A stretch of DNA of 64,000 bases from Paralichthys olivaceus (lineage: Eukaryota > Chordata > Actinopteri > Pleuronectiformes > Paralichthyidae), in contig NC_091099.1 of NCBI RefSeq assembly GCF_024713975.1, positions 2,135,001 to 2,199,000 on the forward strand, written 5' to 3'. The notes under the pieces were generated by a model that did no database searches, was not told the DNA's origin, and saw only the letters and a list, made by a program, of their open reading frames with translations. The translations under genes were made by a program, and so were the position numbers. Positions 46,101 to 59,100 of this stretch are shown one piece after another (the stretch's first letter is position 1; each line of letters begins with the position of its first letter).

Positions 46101-48332
46101 TTTGGTTTATGCAAACAAGCGGTTGCCTGATAGATTCACAATTGCAATTAAGTCATGCAGTTGCTGTTAAACTGCACGCATGTACTGTCACAACTGTTTG
46201 TCGGCCTAATCCAGCCCCAGAACATCTACCGAGCGTTGTGTCAGTACTGTGAGGATTAATGGTCTGATTTCAGGACTCACATGCAACAATTAAAGCCTTT
46301 CCCAGTACAACTTAACATATGGTGTTGAGGCCAGACGTCTCCAGTCTGTGCCGGTTGAGGCCCGACTCTTAATCTCATATTTAGACCTGAAAATCCAAAT
46401 TAAGCAGTGGGATTATTTAATAAGTGGAATCGTGCTGTGGTGATAATATGCCATCATTAGCCCAAGTAAATTCTAAAGGAGAAATAAAACAAACTTTTTT
46501 TATTTTATTAAAAGGTTTTGTGTTTATGTATATGAATAGTTTTAAACTGTTAAAAGTTTTAATCAATAATACCTAATATAAAAAAGACCTCCGCTATGAA
46601 AGAACAAACAGATGTGCAGAAATTAGACAAGTACACAGCAGAATAAGTCAGTTTGAATTATTTGTTTAATTTGTGTGCAAGATTTCATGCTGAGGAATAA
46701 TTCCTGTGGAATTAAGCTGCTTTCAGACACACACTGAACTTCAGATAATCTTGAAATTGTCTGGAGGGGCTGTATGTGAGAACCACATGTCCGAATCAAC
46801 TGCTACAGACATTCTCCAGAGATTCTCCTGCCAGCTCAACTCAGATAAAACAGATAATGTCCACATGAGCCCATGTGAGAACACATAAGGAGACAGTGGC
46901 TGGATCACATGTTGGACCACATAATGTAGAGTAATGTCTTACATTTTCAGAAGGGGCTGATACAGCTCTCCCTTGTCTCTAGGTTCATATCCAGACGATT
47001 GATGACGCGGCTGCAGTTTAGGTTTTAAACTTTCCTTTTACAGTCATATTGGATTTGTTGGTGTTTGTCAGATGTTTGGACGCTGTGGTTTGTCACAACC
47101 TTTGTAACAAGGGTGAGAATTAAGACCATGTCCTTATTAGGAAAAACAGACATCTAGAAGCAGACTATAGGTAGGACAGGGTAAAGCCTTCAAACAAACC
47201 CTGACTCTGACTGAACTGCCATTTCGCGCTTTGTGTATTTGTTAAACAACAAAGTGTGTACTTGGAGAAAGTATCAGTCTTCACCTAATGGTATGTACAC
47301 TGTCTTTATACACGGTACCCATGTTTAAGCAGTATTTTCTAGTTTGAATCTTGGATGTAATCAGTTTCGGGCGTCCGATCTGTGATGTTGATGATTTAAT
47401 TGGAGAATTCCTGACAGATAAAGTTGTCTCCAAAAACACTTTTCAAAGAGATGTGTATTACTCACCTAGTTCCTTGTGTGACAGTGAACGTCATGGGATC
47501 TTGTGTATTTGTATTTCTCGTTCACACAAGAACAGGTTTGTCTTTGTGAACTGTATTTGCTGCTGCCTCTGGCCATTGTAATTGATTTGATAGCATATGT
47601 GTAACTTGTAAAGACTAGCCTGTAAAAGTCCCGACTCATTTTTTGTTCTTTAAAATAATAGTAATAATACAATTTTGGGGAAATCTACTTTATTCACTTT
47701 TGGCCAAGACTCAATAAAACATCAAACTGTGCAGTATAGGAATCTAGAGCCAGAAAGCTTTCAGTAAAGATTAGCATAAAAAAATCTGCCTGTGAACACC
47801 TCCAAACTCAGCTATTGTAGAGTTAGCATCTGAGCTAACTTCATGTTCGTCAAGAAATAGTAAAAATGTATAAAAAAATAGAAATATTACACACTTCATT
47901 TAGGAGACAGGTTTTGTTTGCAATTTTCTTCAGTATTGTTCTGAATTTGAGAGCAAGTGTTTTTCCATCAGCTTTTGTGTGTTTGTGTTCGAAAGATTGA
48001 CGAAGTTATTTCCATTGATTTGAATTCTGCCCGTCTGGAGGGCTCCACTAATTTCCCTTTTCCTTCTTCCTTCTTCTTATCAACTGCCCTTTTCCAGCTT
48101 CATTGTTTTACTTTCTTTCTTGTTTTATTCTGATCTCTTTTTATTTTCCCTCTTGCTTCCCGTAAAACATGAATCCTCACAAAATGTCTGTAGATCTCAT
48201 TTTCCACAACAAAATTCAGACATATCGAGCAAATCAACAGCAGCAAGTTGTCAGAGACTCGTCCCATGCACGAACTCAACTCCTGAAAAATGTATTATTA
48301 CCATTACTGTTTGTGGTAGTGGGGGGGGGGGG

Positions 48333-48690
48333 TTAGTGTCGGTGGCAGGAGGGAGAGAATCTGATTGTGTACAGGTGTACTGCGTTTGCTAATTACTCTC
48401 TCCCCCCCTTTATCAGCCCACTGTAGCAAGCTCGTGCCACCGCGGGTTCCTCGTCACAGAAGATTCCAGTCAGTGCTCGCTTAACTTCTTTTATTTCACC
48501 TCCACACACACATACACATGCATATATATCTCTCTCTATTGTCCTGCTGGGCTTTTCCGGGTTGCCTCCATCTTCTCGTTGTGTGTGGGAGCCTCGTGTC
48601 CCAACTGCTGATAAAGGGGGGAGAGAGTAATTAGCAAACGCAGTACACCTGTACACAATCAGACTCTCTCCCTCCTGCCACCGACACTAA
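48333..48690. mobile_element. Foldback (MITE-like) element with about 85-bp inverted repeats
   Basis: Left arm starts ttagtgtcggtggcaggagg and runs through gtgtacaggtgtactgcg to ctccccccctttatcagc (48333-48418). The right arm (about 48607-48690) is its reverse complement with only one or two mismatches and a small length difference, ending ccgacactaa. The central roughly 190 bp is unique-looking and non-coding. No clear target-site duplication, partly because the left flank is a poly-G run. Superfamily not assigned. Confidence 0.85.
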
Positions 48691-49376
48691 GATTTTACTT
48701 CTCTTATCCAGTCGTCATGTTTTCAACTCTGAATATCAGAAGAAAAAATCTGAAACACTCCATCTGCCAAGGTGAAGAAATTGTCTAAAGTTATTTTCTT
48801 TTGAGCTTTGCCAGGACACAGATCAGCGAGTTAAGTTTCGGGCTCCGGTCTTAAAGTTGCGGCACCCTGTTCAACCATTAACCATTGTAAAGTGGCTCTG
48901 CTGTCAACTCGGTGATGTCAGACTTGAAAAACAGTGGTATGAGCTCACTGATGAGACCAACATCATGTTCAGCTCCCATCGTATTCTTCCCGGTGCTTTG
49001 TCACTGAGACAAGATGAGAACATTTCTTAACCCTGAAGTCTTCGTACGGACTCTGTAAAACTGGAAATAGGACATGACTGTACTTTAACCCCAGTAAAGG
49101 CTTTGTCATAAAACTCTGCTGTTCCTTGATTTAATGTTGCCGTTGTGTTCAGTATAGGTTTTTATTTCATTGTGATCTGAGCATGCAGATTAATTCTTCA
49201 GCTGTGCATCAGGTTCATTGTTGTCCACTCGTTTTTATTTAATTTCTGTCTTTTGATGATAAAAGACGAGATGGTTTTTTATTTTACTTCCACCAAGGAG
49301 ATTATGTTTTCACCCTCGTCCGTTTGTTTGTTAGTTAGCAGGATTACACAAAAACTGCTGAACGCAGCTGATTACT

Positions 49377-49806
49377 GTTTACAAGTATCTGTATCATGGT
49401 CACATGTGTCTGTACCATGTTTAGAAGTATCTGTACCATGGTTACAAGTGTCTGTACCAAGTTTACAGGGGTCTGTACCATGTTTACAAGTATCTGTACC
49501 ATGGTAACAGGGGTCTGCATCATAGTTACAAGTATTTGTATTGGGGTTCTAGGTGCCTGTCCTATGGTTCCATGTCTCTGTACCATGTTTACAAGTATCT
49601 GTATCATGGTAACAGGTGTCTGTACCATGGTTACAAGTATCTGCACCATGGTTACAAGTATCTGTACCATGTTTACAAGTATCTGTATCATGCTCACATG
49701 TGTCTGTACCATTTTTACAAGTATCTGTTCCATGGTTATGAGTATCTGTACTATTGTTATTAGTATCTGTACCATGGTCACATGTGTCTGTCCCTTGGTT
49801 ACTGGT
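49377..49806. repeat. 21-bp minisatellite, about 20 copies
   Basis: Unit gtttacaagtatctgtaccat with frequent variants (ggtcacatgtgtctgtaccat, ggtaacaggggtctgcatcat). The period is a multiple of three and stops are rare, so open frames run through it on both strands (plus 157, minus 169 residues), reading TMVTSICTMF-like repeats. This is a property of the repeat, not evidence of a gene. Confidence 0.9.
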
Positions 49807-52800
49807 GTCTCTCGTGAGGTGTCCGTGTCTCTCTGCTCGACAGTATTACACACTGAGTCACCTCAGTAAATCCATTTAGCATTTCTCTCTCTAATCCAAT
49901 ACAATCGTTCCTGCTGACCCAGTGTTACTGCAGCCACCTGAGCTGTTCCCTGCAGTGACTCACTCTGCAGCTGGATCCACTCACTTGTTCCCTGATATCC
50001 ATTTTCTGGGTTTATCTTCAGAGGAGACGGTACATCATCAGATAACATCAACAGTGTGATCTTTCATCATTGAACATCTGGAGCGCGATTCAAACGGATG
50101 ATGAAACATTAACCCTACTCCTCCTGATATCAGCACCGTTTCACCGAGAGTAATTCACCGACAGACTCGTAACTTTGGCCGTCGTGTCACGATAATGAGT
50201 AGCACAACAGGTCCAGTGACTAAATGATTTCCTGAGGGTATATTTGGGTGAAGGAGGAATCGGTTAATGTAATTCAGGAGCTACAATGTGATTCTGCAGA
50301 TGCAGGTTGTTGAAATAAGACTCATCCATTTGTCCTGTTTTTCACATTATCACTTAGTTTTTATTTGTTGAAGGAAAAATGTTTCAGGAGGTCTCGATGA
50401 CATTATAAGAAAACTAGTCTCGGAGCCCAGCGGCTGTTGTCTGACGTGGTCTCTGGGGGCAACAGCCAGTATTTTGGGGCCTCTGGTGTAGACAGCAGAA
50501 TTTTGTTCACCACATGGACGGTTCACCTGCGTGCAGCCGAAGACCTCAAACATGATTGTTCAAACTAGAAACAGAACCTTGTCCCTGGCCTTCAGATTCT
50601 GTATATTCAAATGAAGAGTCTGTCTATTGAAAGTTCACCAATATTTAAACCAAGGTTTTCTTTTGCAGTAGTTTTATACTTTAAACGATGTGAGAACCGT
50701 TTCTCGCTATATTTAGGGAGATATGTTTAGTTTCTGTCTTGCCCCAGTTAGTTTTGGTTTTGGTTTTATAGGTTTCTACAGTATGAGGTGTGGTGACTTA
50801 TTAAAATGTTATTTGAAATGTATAAAAGAAAACATGGTTGTAATATTAACTTGTATATATGTGCACATATAGACTTATTCAACACAGGCCAAACTGCAAA
50901 CAGTGTCACCTCATGTGTTTGTGACCAAAGTCATAAAATGCAGCTGTCCTCCTCGGGCCTGATGAGACGTTTACACGTTTAGTCCAGCGAGAACTGGACT
51001 CAGACATTGGCTCAGTTGTCTCCCCGACAGGTTACATACCGTTGACTGCGGACGTCAGTGTAACCTGAGAGCTGCTGACGTGCAGCGGCCATGTATTTTA
51101 TTTTAAATCTACTGACCTCCCTCTGGTCTCGTCTGGACGGATATCAGAGGAGAAGTTTGAAATATTTTGGAAAAATATAAAAAATTTTGTGCAGAATGAA
51201 ACATTTAACATTTTTATTTGTTTACAAGAAAACCCTCCATGGCTTTACTGCTTTTAATCATTTTAAATCTATCTTACAAAGTTCATTCTAAGCCACATAC
51301 ATGCTATGAATGACCGACTGCACTCGGCAGTTGTCTCCCACTGATGGAACAACAATGTGTCTGATGGGGAGTTTGTTCCCTCTCAGACCCCCTTATCTGG
51401 AGGTTAAGTATGGGTGTGGTGTTTTTCTGCCGTGGAGCGGTCTGATGTGGTTCATAGATACTCACGCTAAAGTTTCTCCTGTGAAGGCTGATGGCAGTGT
51501 GTATGTTTTCTTTAGTCTCTGAGTGTTTCTGTGGAAAGAAGCTAAGTCTTGTAAATTGGTTCCATCGTGGCAGAAGGAGCAGTTTTAGCGACATAGGTGC
51601 AAAAAAGAACGAATTATTTCAAATGTATTTATTGCAACTCTAAAGAAGCAAGTGGAACTTTTTCATGTAAACTTTTTGAAATGGTTGAAAATAGTGAAAT
51701 CAAAATTGGGGGAATTCACTTTGTTCACGTTTTCCTCAAACCACACATTAAGTTTTAGTTTTAAGTTTTCAAACCCTTTAAGTTGAGAGTTTTGAAAACT
51801 GATCCTGTCACAGTTTGATACGTTTCCGTGTGGATGGGCGAGCGTAGACTTTTTGGAAACTGCCACATTCATGCCCAGTGTACGTGGTGACGCACTTGGT
51901 CAAACGTTTACGCATTTTCAGTTGTTTTGGTGTTTTTCTGAGAATGCTTCTGATATGGATCTCAAATGCTTGTCTGGACAGAGAGTGTTGTTGCTTTAAG
52001 AGGCCGTTCTAAAATGAAAAGTGTGAACGTAGCCTGACAACGAGGCTGCAGGTCGACACTTCTGACATCCCAGCTGTTCATATTTCCTACTTCCGGCAGA
52101 AACCATTGCAGATGGATCTAATCTGCGTCGGTTTCAGCAGCAGCAGCGAGAGCACGTCTCGCTTTGTGGCCACATCAAATTCTAAAAGTTTGATAACAAA
52201 AGAATCTGCAGCACTTCTTTCCACATGTCAGGCTTCCTGTCCTTCTGCTTGTCTGTCTGTCTGTCTGCACACTTTATTTGGTCTGGTCACTCTGGTGTTT
52301 TTCCTTTCTCTCTTGGCTTCTCGTGCGTCTGGACAGGAACATGTTTACTCAGCTTCCATCCTACTCTCAGGATTCACACACACATTTTCATCCACAGGCT
52401 TTTTCTTTGCACAACTTCACTTCTGTTTTGTTGAAACTTATCAAACTAAATCTTGTGACCTCTGACAGAAACCTTTCACCGTGATCTTTCTGTTCTGTCT
52501 TGAACTGAGCTTTATACATATTGGAATATTAAAATCAATAGAACATTTAATATACTCGAATAAAGATCAAGGCTATGAATACCTTATCTATCACTGGTGA
52601 TAGAAATCCAGAGGAGCTCAGAGGAGAATGCAACAGATAAGTGTCAGTGATCTCTGTTTATTATTGTAGAGTTTCATATTACTAATCCATAACAGCTCTT
52701 CTGTTACTCACCTGCTTTTATTCTGTCAGTTTAAAAAGATGCTACTGACGCAAAGAAAGAATCAGTTTCTCTTTGTGACCTGCTCCACATTACAGTGTGA

Positions 52801-53138
52801 TACCACCTACAGTATATATTACTGTGACTCTCAGTTTAAATAAAACCTGAATCTCCTCGGAGTCTAATAAAGGGGAGTAGTAAAAAAGTTCTTGGTGACT
52901 TCATCAGAAATTAAGTTGTGTTGCTCCAGTAAAATACAGGATCTGGATGTTTTTAAGGACGCATTCTCACCTGAAAGATTTTAGGGAGTGCGCTAAAAAA
53001 TTTTGTAATTAATTCAAGTTCTATATTTTTTGTTTGTAGTTAATTACAAAAAAAGTTTATGGTGAAACTGTAAACATCAAGACTCAACTGCATTTCTTTG
53101 TCTTCAGGGTTTGATAAGGACGTCTTCTTAAATCATTG

Positions 53139-53139
53139 C

Positions 53140-53170
<31 letters not shown>

Positions 53171-53173
53171 ACA
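53139..53173. repeat. Poly(C) followed by (CA)n
   Basis: About 18 C followed by CA repeats, in mical2 intron 1. Confidence 0.9.
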
Positions 53174-54121
53174 GTCTATGGAGACGGCTACCGTGTTAAC
53201 TACTTCCTGCTCGAACAGTCGACCTCTCAGAAGTGGTTAGATATTGTACAGTTTTCAAATGTAGTGATCTTTCCCATGCACTTCTAGCTCCTCTCGATCT
53301 GTTTATACCAACACACGCGTTGTGTATCTTCCTCTTGACCCAGTGGGACAGTGGGAGTTACAGTACATGTCCGGTCATCAGCGCCAAACACTCAGTAAGA
53401 AGGCCGGTCAGTCTCTGGGTGTATCACATCTCCTCTTGCTGTTGGAATATGGACGAGGACTGATAAGATGAATAATGTGGCACAGATATTCTTATTTCCT
53501 TCGTTGATGCAGTTTTCAGAATGTTATACTCCAGTTGCACTCTGAACATGTTGAGTTACCATGTCTGGTTTTATTAAGTTGTCCGCTAGAGAACAAGAGC
53601 AATGCTTCGGTAAGTTTTCATCTGCCTATGTGTGGACTAAAGACCTAAGGGTTATTTGCGTGTGTATGCGTCTGTAGGGGCTAATAGTAATTGAGAGGCT
53701 ACTGCCTGCTGCCAGTTAGCAGAGACCTGAGACCCCCATTGGGCCACTCAAAGACTTAAAGTGTGTGTGGGTGTGTGTGTGTGATAGGATGTGACTGGCA
53801 CACAATAAAAGACCAATCAACTGTTGTCCTTATATAACACACTGTGCGTCTGAGATGCATATGTGTGTGTGTTTGTGTGTGTGTGACAGAAACAGTATCC
53901 TCCTGCTGGCTCCTTCAGAAGAGCAGATTCCATGACTGTAATAGTGAGAATGATGCTGAGCGGGTTCCAGCGATCGGGACCTGATACTTGACTTTAACAG
54001 AGTCGCTATCCAGGAATGCTTGGTATCACTTTCCGTTAACTCCGGAGTCTTTACAGTGTTTGGAAAAGTATTTTCATATTCAGAGATGAAAAGGTGAAAA
54101 TCTAATTTGTGAGCCCTTCGT

Positions 54122-54235
54122 CCATAGACTGTAAATAAAGATGAACGACGTGACAGCTCGAAAAAACTGAAGCCAAACCATCTTGATTGCCCCCTGGTGG
54201 CTGGCAGTTTCACCCACAATACCTCCTTTGGCTTT
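54122..54235. mobile_element. Palindromic dispersed repeat, left-half copy
   Basis: Left end catagactgtaaataaagat followed by gaacgacgtgacagctcg, then gaagccaaaccatc and gattgccccctggtggctgg, the internal landmarks of the family. The inverted right end is absent or decayed. Confidence 0.6.
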
Positions 54236-56104
54236 ACTCTCCCTCAGTGGACAGAAGGGTAGACGTGTTGTTAAAAGTCATCAACCCCCTACTCGCTCGC
54301 AGTGAATCCAGTGATCCCCTGCTGTGTCCGCACAGTTTGTTACCGTACAAGAACAGCCACTAGGCAGCTAATTTGCAAACGTGGGACAATGGGAAATATC
54401 GTTGGGACTCGTCATTGTTTTCTGTGGGGAAGAGAGGAATCGTTTATCACATATTTTGGGCTTTTAATATTTTTTTTTGCATTCCCAAAAAACCGTCTAA
54501 CACAGGAAAGTGGAAAGATAGAAGAAAACATCACATGTTCCCTTGAAAACCTTCATCAGATGCTGGTTGAGTGAGATTAGACGACAACAGACGTAAAGAA
54601 TCATCACAGTAACGTTGATTAACTTCCTCTTGTGTTAAGTTAAGTTTAAGTTGTGGACTTTGTTGTAAACCTGCTGTATATGATTTTTTTTTCACTCAAA
54701 CATGCGTGTGATTGTTCTGGCGTCATTCCTGCAGCCACAGCGTTTTGAGCTTCTCCCATGACTGCTCGGCTGAACCCTTCTGAGAGCACGCTCACTCGTA
54801 ATCCCATCAGGCGTTCAGTGGAGCTGCAGGAGCAAAATATCTTTGTTGTTGAGGAAAAAAAAAAAACGTGTGTGAATCTTAATTGGTGAACTCAGTTGGT
54901 TTGTCGTTGGACGGAGGTGCAGGTCTGCAAAGAGACGTGTGGTCAAGGCAGCGTGTGCGTGTCCCACACCTCATGCAGAATGCAGGACATGACTCTTCTG
55001 GCTAAATGGGGCAACATGTCGACCTCTGCAGTTTATTTCCAGTGCGAGCTGCAGACATTCCTCACATTTGGAATGTGACCTCTCCTTTATACCATTTCAA
55101 TTTTTTCCACCACACTGTTTTTACAGAGATTAATGCACATTATGGCTGTTGCAACTCCAGCTGGAGTTAAATTCAGAGAGTGGAAAACAATGTTTGAATT
55201 ACTTGATGATAATAAATCATTTTATCACAGTTCTAATCTTTTACCCGTCAGTAATCATCAGTTTGTTAGAAGTTACTGTGATTCAAAAATAGTGTGAACA
55301 GGTCAGAAATCAAGGTTTGATGTTAAGAATTGAATATTTAATTTGTATTTTATTTACCATGTATACTTTAATAAAATGCACTAACAAAATGTACAAAAGC
55401 AGAGCAAGTTGTAAACAAAATATATGTGCATATATTCACCTGTTTGAAGTCGTCTTTCTTATCTCACAAACTCGTGCTCTGTGTTTGCTGGCTGGTCATT
55501 AACCTTCTCTCTCGTTCACCTGGTCCCGGGCAGGTTTTTTGTTCTGTGGGCTCATTAGAGCTTTTGCTGTCAGCAGGTGCTGGAAATGAAGCTAATGAGA
55601 GTTCAGTGACTCAAAGAAGAAACTAACAATGGGTTGAAAGATACTGAACCTGTGAGTCTGGTGATAGTTACCTCTGCCAAGGAAGTTATGTGTTCATTGT
55701 TTTCTGTTTGTCTGCATTACTTAAAAACTAGTAAACTGATTTCCATGAGATTAAATTCAACTTCATTAAATCCAGTGGGGTGGATAAATGGGTGGATCCA
55801 TGGGTTTTCCCGCTCACTTTCTTCAACATGCTGAAATACAGCTTCTCATCGGGTTTGTCACGAAAGGCAAACCCTCGGTCTTCAGAACCATTCACCAGCT
55901 ACAAAGACAGATTTTATTTCCAGTCTCTTTTCTAAACATCCTCTTTGTTATTTGTTCCTTTCAGAGCCTGTTCAACATGGAGGCACACAAAGCATAGGAG
56001 TCTGGTACTGACAGTGTGGAAGGAGTGAACAGAAGAGGGAAGACGGAGAGGAAGAGAAGAACGGGTGTCAGAGGAGATCGGACCCTGGTTACTGTACAGA
56101 GCAG

Positions 56105-59100
56105 ATGGGCGAGACAGAGGATGAGCGGACAGCTCAGGCCAGCCAGCTCTTTGAGAACTTTGTCCAGGCGTCCACCTGTAAAGGGACGCTGCAGGCGTTC
56201 AGCATCCTCTGCAGGCAGCTGGAGCTGGATCCTCTGGACTACAGCAACTTCTACAGCTCGCTGAAGGCTGCCGTCAGCTCATGGAAGGTCAAGGCTCTGT
56301 GGACCAAACTGGACAAGAGGGCGCAGCACAAGGTCTACAACCACAACAAGGCCTGTCAGGGCACCAGGGTAAGAAAGTTAGTTTTGTCGAGCTCGGTTTC
56401 CTCTCGGGCTCAGATGGTTTCAGACGGAAAATGGCAGCCCGGGCCACATTGTACTTCATGTGGCCGAGAAGGAATAGAAGAAGAAAAGTACTGTGAGAGA
56501 AGGCAAAACATATTGTGAGGGTTTTAGTTTTTTTGTATAATCCTGTTGAAAAACAAACAAAGAGGTTATTAGGACCTCAGCCAGTGATTGTTCAGAAAAA
56601 AAAAGTTTATACAAGTGGATTATTTCTGTATTTACATGTAAATACTTCATTAGTCCAAAGCAGCTGTCACATAACCTGAATCAGTTCATGAATTAAACTT
56701 TTCACACAACACAGAATATGACTCAACACCGGAGCTCCTCAGTTTGGGAGCTAAGACACAGTTCATGATGTCATCATATTTCATATTTAATGATGAGCTC
56801 TGTTGTACTGTCTGACCATGTCCCAGAAACATCAGTAGCGTGTTGCAGCGTTGTGCTGGAATGTCCTCATATCTGTAGGAAAAGATAAGAGGTCCGCCGG
56901 GAAATGAAGCCAGAGACTCGCTGAGGGAAGATTAGCTCAAATGGGTTGGGCTGAGGGTCGGCCAAAAATAACAGCTCAACTATTATCCCAGACATTTTTC
57001 TGTAGAAACGTCTATTTGAGGAAGGTACTGTAGCTGTGTGGGTGCTCCACTTTCTGCTTCTCTGTATCTGGAATCAAAATTAGGGCCGATGAGATGAGCA
57101 ATTTGGGTGTTTTGTTTACTGAGTGGTTGGTTCTGTTAGAAGGGGGGATGACAGAAATCATAGTCCCATAACTGCCTCGTGCTCTAAACTGTCTAACTAA
57201 CGTTTCCCAGATGACCGTGCCAGTTAATTTACACCAAAACTATAAAATGGTGAGGAAATGAGAGGTTGACTGTGATCACACACGACCTCTGAGATAAAGA
57301 TTTCTCATCATCTCAACATTTCTGCTGCGTTTCCTTTCTTTTCCTTGAAGTCAGAAGCAGCAAAAGTTCAGTATTAACTTATTCCAATTTAAATTCTAGT
57401 TATCGATTTATACATTATTATATTACTGTCTCTTATGTTGTTGTCGTACCTTTAGTGAAGGTCTCAGAAACATGAACCCCATTGTACAGTGAGTTCAGTG
57501 ACTATGTATAATTCAGTGCTCTGAGGTATTTAAACGTCTTTTCATCCCGCACAGTGTCTGATCATCGGCGGAGGCCCTTGTGGTCTGCGGACAGCCATCG
57601 AGCTGGCGCTGCTGGGCTGTAAGGTGGTGGTGATTGAGAAGAGAGACACCTTCTCCCGGAACAACGTGCTCCACCTGTGGCCCTTCACTATTCACGACCT
57701 CAGGGGCCTCGGAGCCAAGAAGTTCTATGGCAAGTTCTGCGCCGGCTCCATCGACCACATCAGTGAGTGTTTCTGGTTTAACTAAGACTCAGTGACTAAA
57801 GGCCCCCCTCCGTGACTCCTTGTGAGAGGATATTTCCCAGCAGTCAGTTTGTTTCCTTGGTCGGTTTCTCCCTAGTACTTTCCAGCTGCAGTAGCGTAAC
57901 GGTGTCATGTATTAATATCTCTGCTGACTCCACGTCTCACAGCCCTGTCTCGTTACCATCTGTTCTATCTAGGTGCAAACGTCCCTTAATGGGTGGATGA
58001 AAAACTCCCTAAATATACCAGCTGCTGAGCTATAGTATAAACTATAATTATCTATTAACTGGATTAAATCTGACCCTGTGCCAGATCTTAGAATAAAAGT
58101 CTTATTTCGGCTTTTATTCTTTATTAAAACCAGAATTATGATACATCCTGGTTCTGTCAGGATTTTATTCAGGATCATAGACTGTAAATGAAGATGGACG
58201 ACTCATCTCCGCTCATCTTCCTCCTGTTGTATAGAAATGAAGCAGGAATGTCTCAGATACGTGTGCAAGTTTGCAGAACCACAATGCAGTTTGGTAACAC
58301 GTAATGTCACCAGCATCTCCAACACACGTTTGAATGATGATCTGTAATGCTCAGTAAAGTCGGCACAAGTCAACCCGGGTTCAATATTTAACGTTGATGT
58401 CTTGTTTCTCGAGCTCTGGACGGACATTTTGGATGTAAAGTGTGTGTGTCCTGCTCCAGGTATCCGTCAGCTCCAGCTGATGCTGCTAAAAGTGAGTCTG
58501 ATCCTGGGAGTGGAAATTCATGTCAACGTGGAGTTTGTCAAACTTTTGGAGCCACCAGCGGAACAGACTGATGACAGTGAGTCTGCCTGTGTGTGTGTGT
58601 GTGTGTGTTATTATCTCAATGCTAAAGGGTCATGAGTGGCACTGACTCTCCTGCATTTTTCAGCTATATATGGAAAGCTCTCTGCTCACAACACATGTTC
58701 AAGTAATCAGAAATGTTCGTCGAGCGAAGACACGTTTTTGGTGACAGAATCTATAGTGAACGGTGGAAAATACAGAGGCCGTTGATCGAGTCACGATTTA
58801 GCTTTTTAATGTTCTGGAAATAAGGATCAGTTATATGTTGTCATGACACTTTTTCACTTAAACGCTCCAGGAAACACGACACAACCACAGAGGACAGAAC
58901 GTGAGGTAGCTGCTTTGTGGCAGCTGAGAAACACTCACAACGTCATGTGGTCAGAGACAAGAAATAGTTTCCAGATCATATTTATTCTTGTCTGTTTTCC
59001 TCTTTTATTTACTTTTTCTCCTCTATTTGTTTTTCTCTTCTTTTAATTTGTTATTGTAGCTTTTAAAATCGATTTCATTGTCAGCTTTTTAATGTGTTTT

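Larger units (their letters stand above)
43141..55964 (+). other. mical2: mical2 intron 1 (12.8 kb)
   Basis: No supported exon on either strand. It contains a foldback element (48333-48690), a 21-bp minisatellite (49377-49806), a poly-C/CA tract (53139-53173) and a palindromic-repeat fragment (54122-54235). Long first introns often hold enhancers, but none can be told apart by sequence alone. Confidence 0.6.

Noticed and set aside
49344-49869. 157- and 169-residue frames on both strands
   Set aside because: They exist only because the 21-bp minisatellite unit is a multiple of three with few stops.
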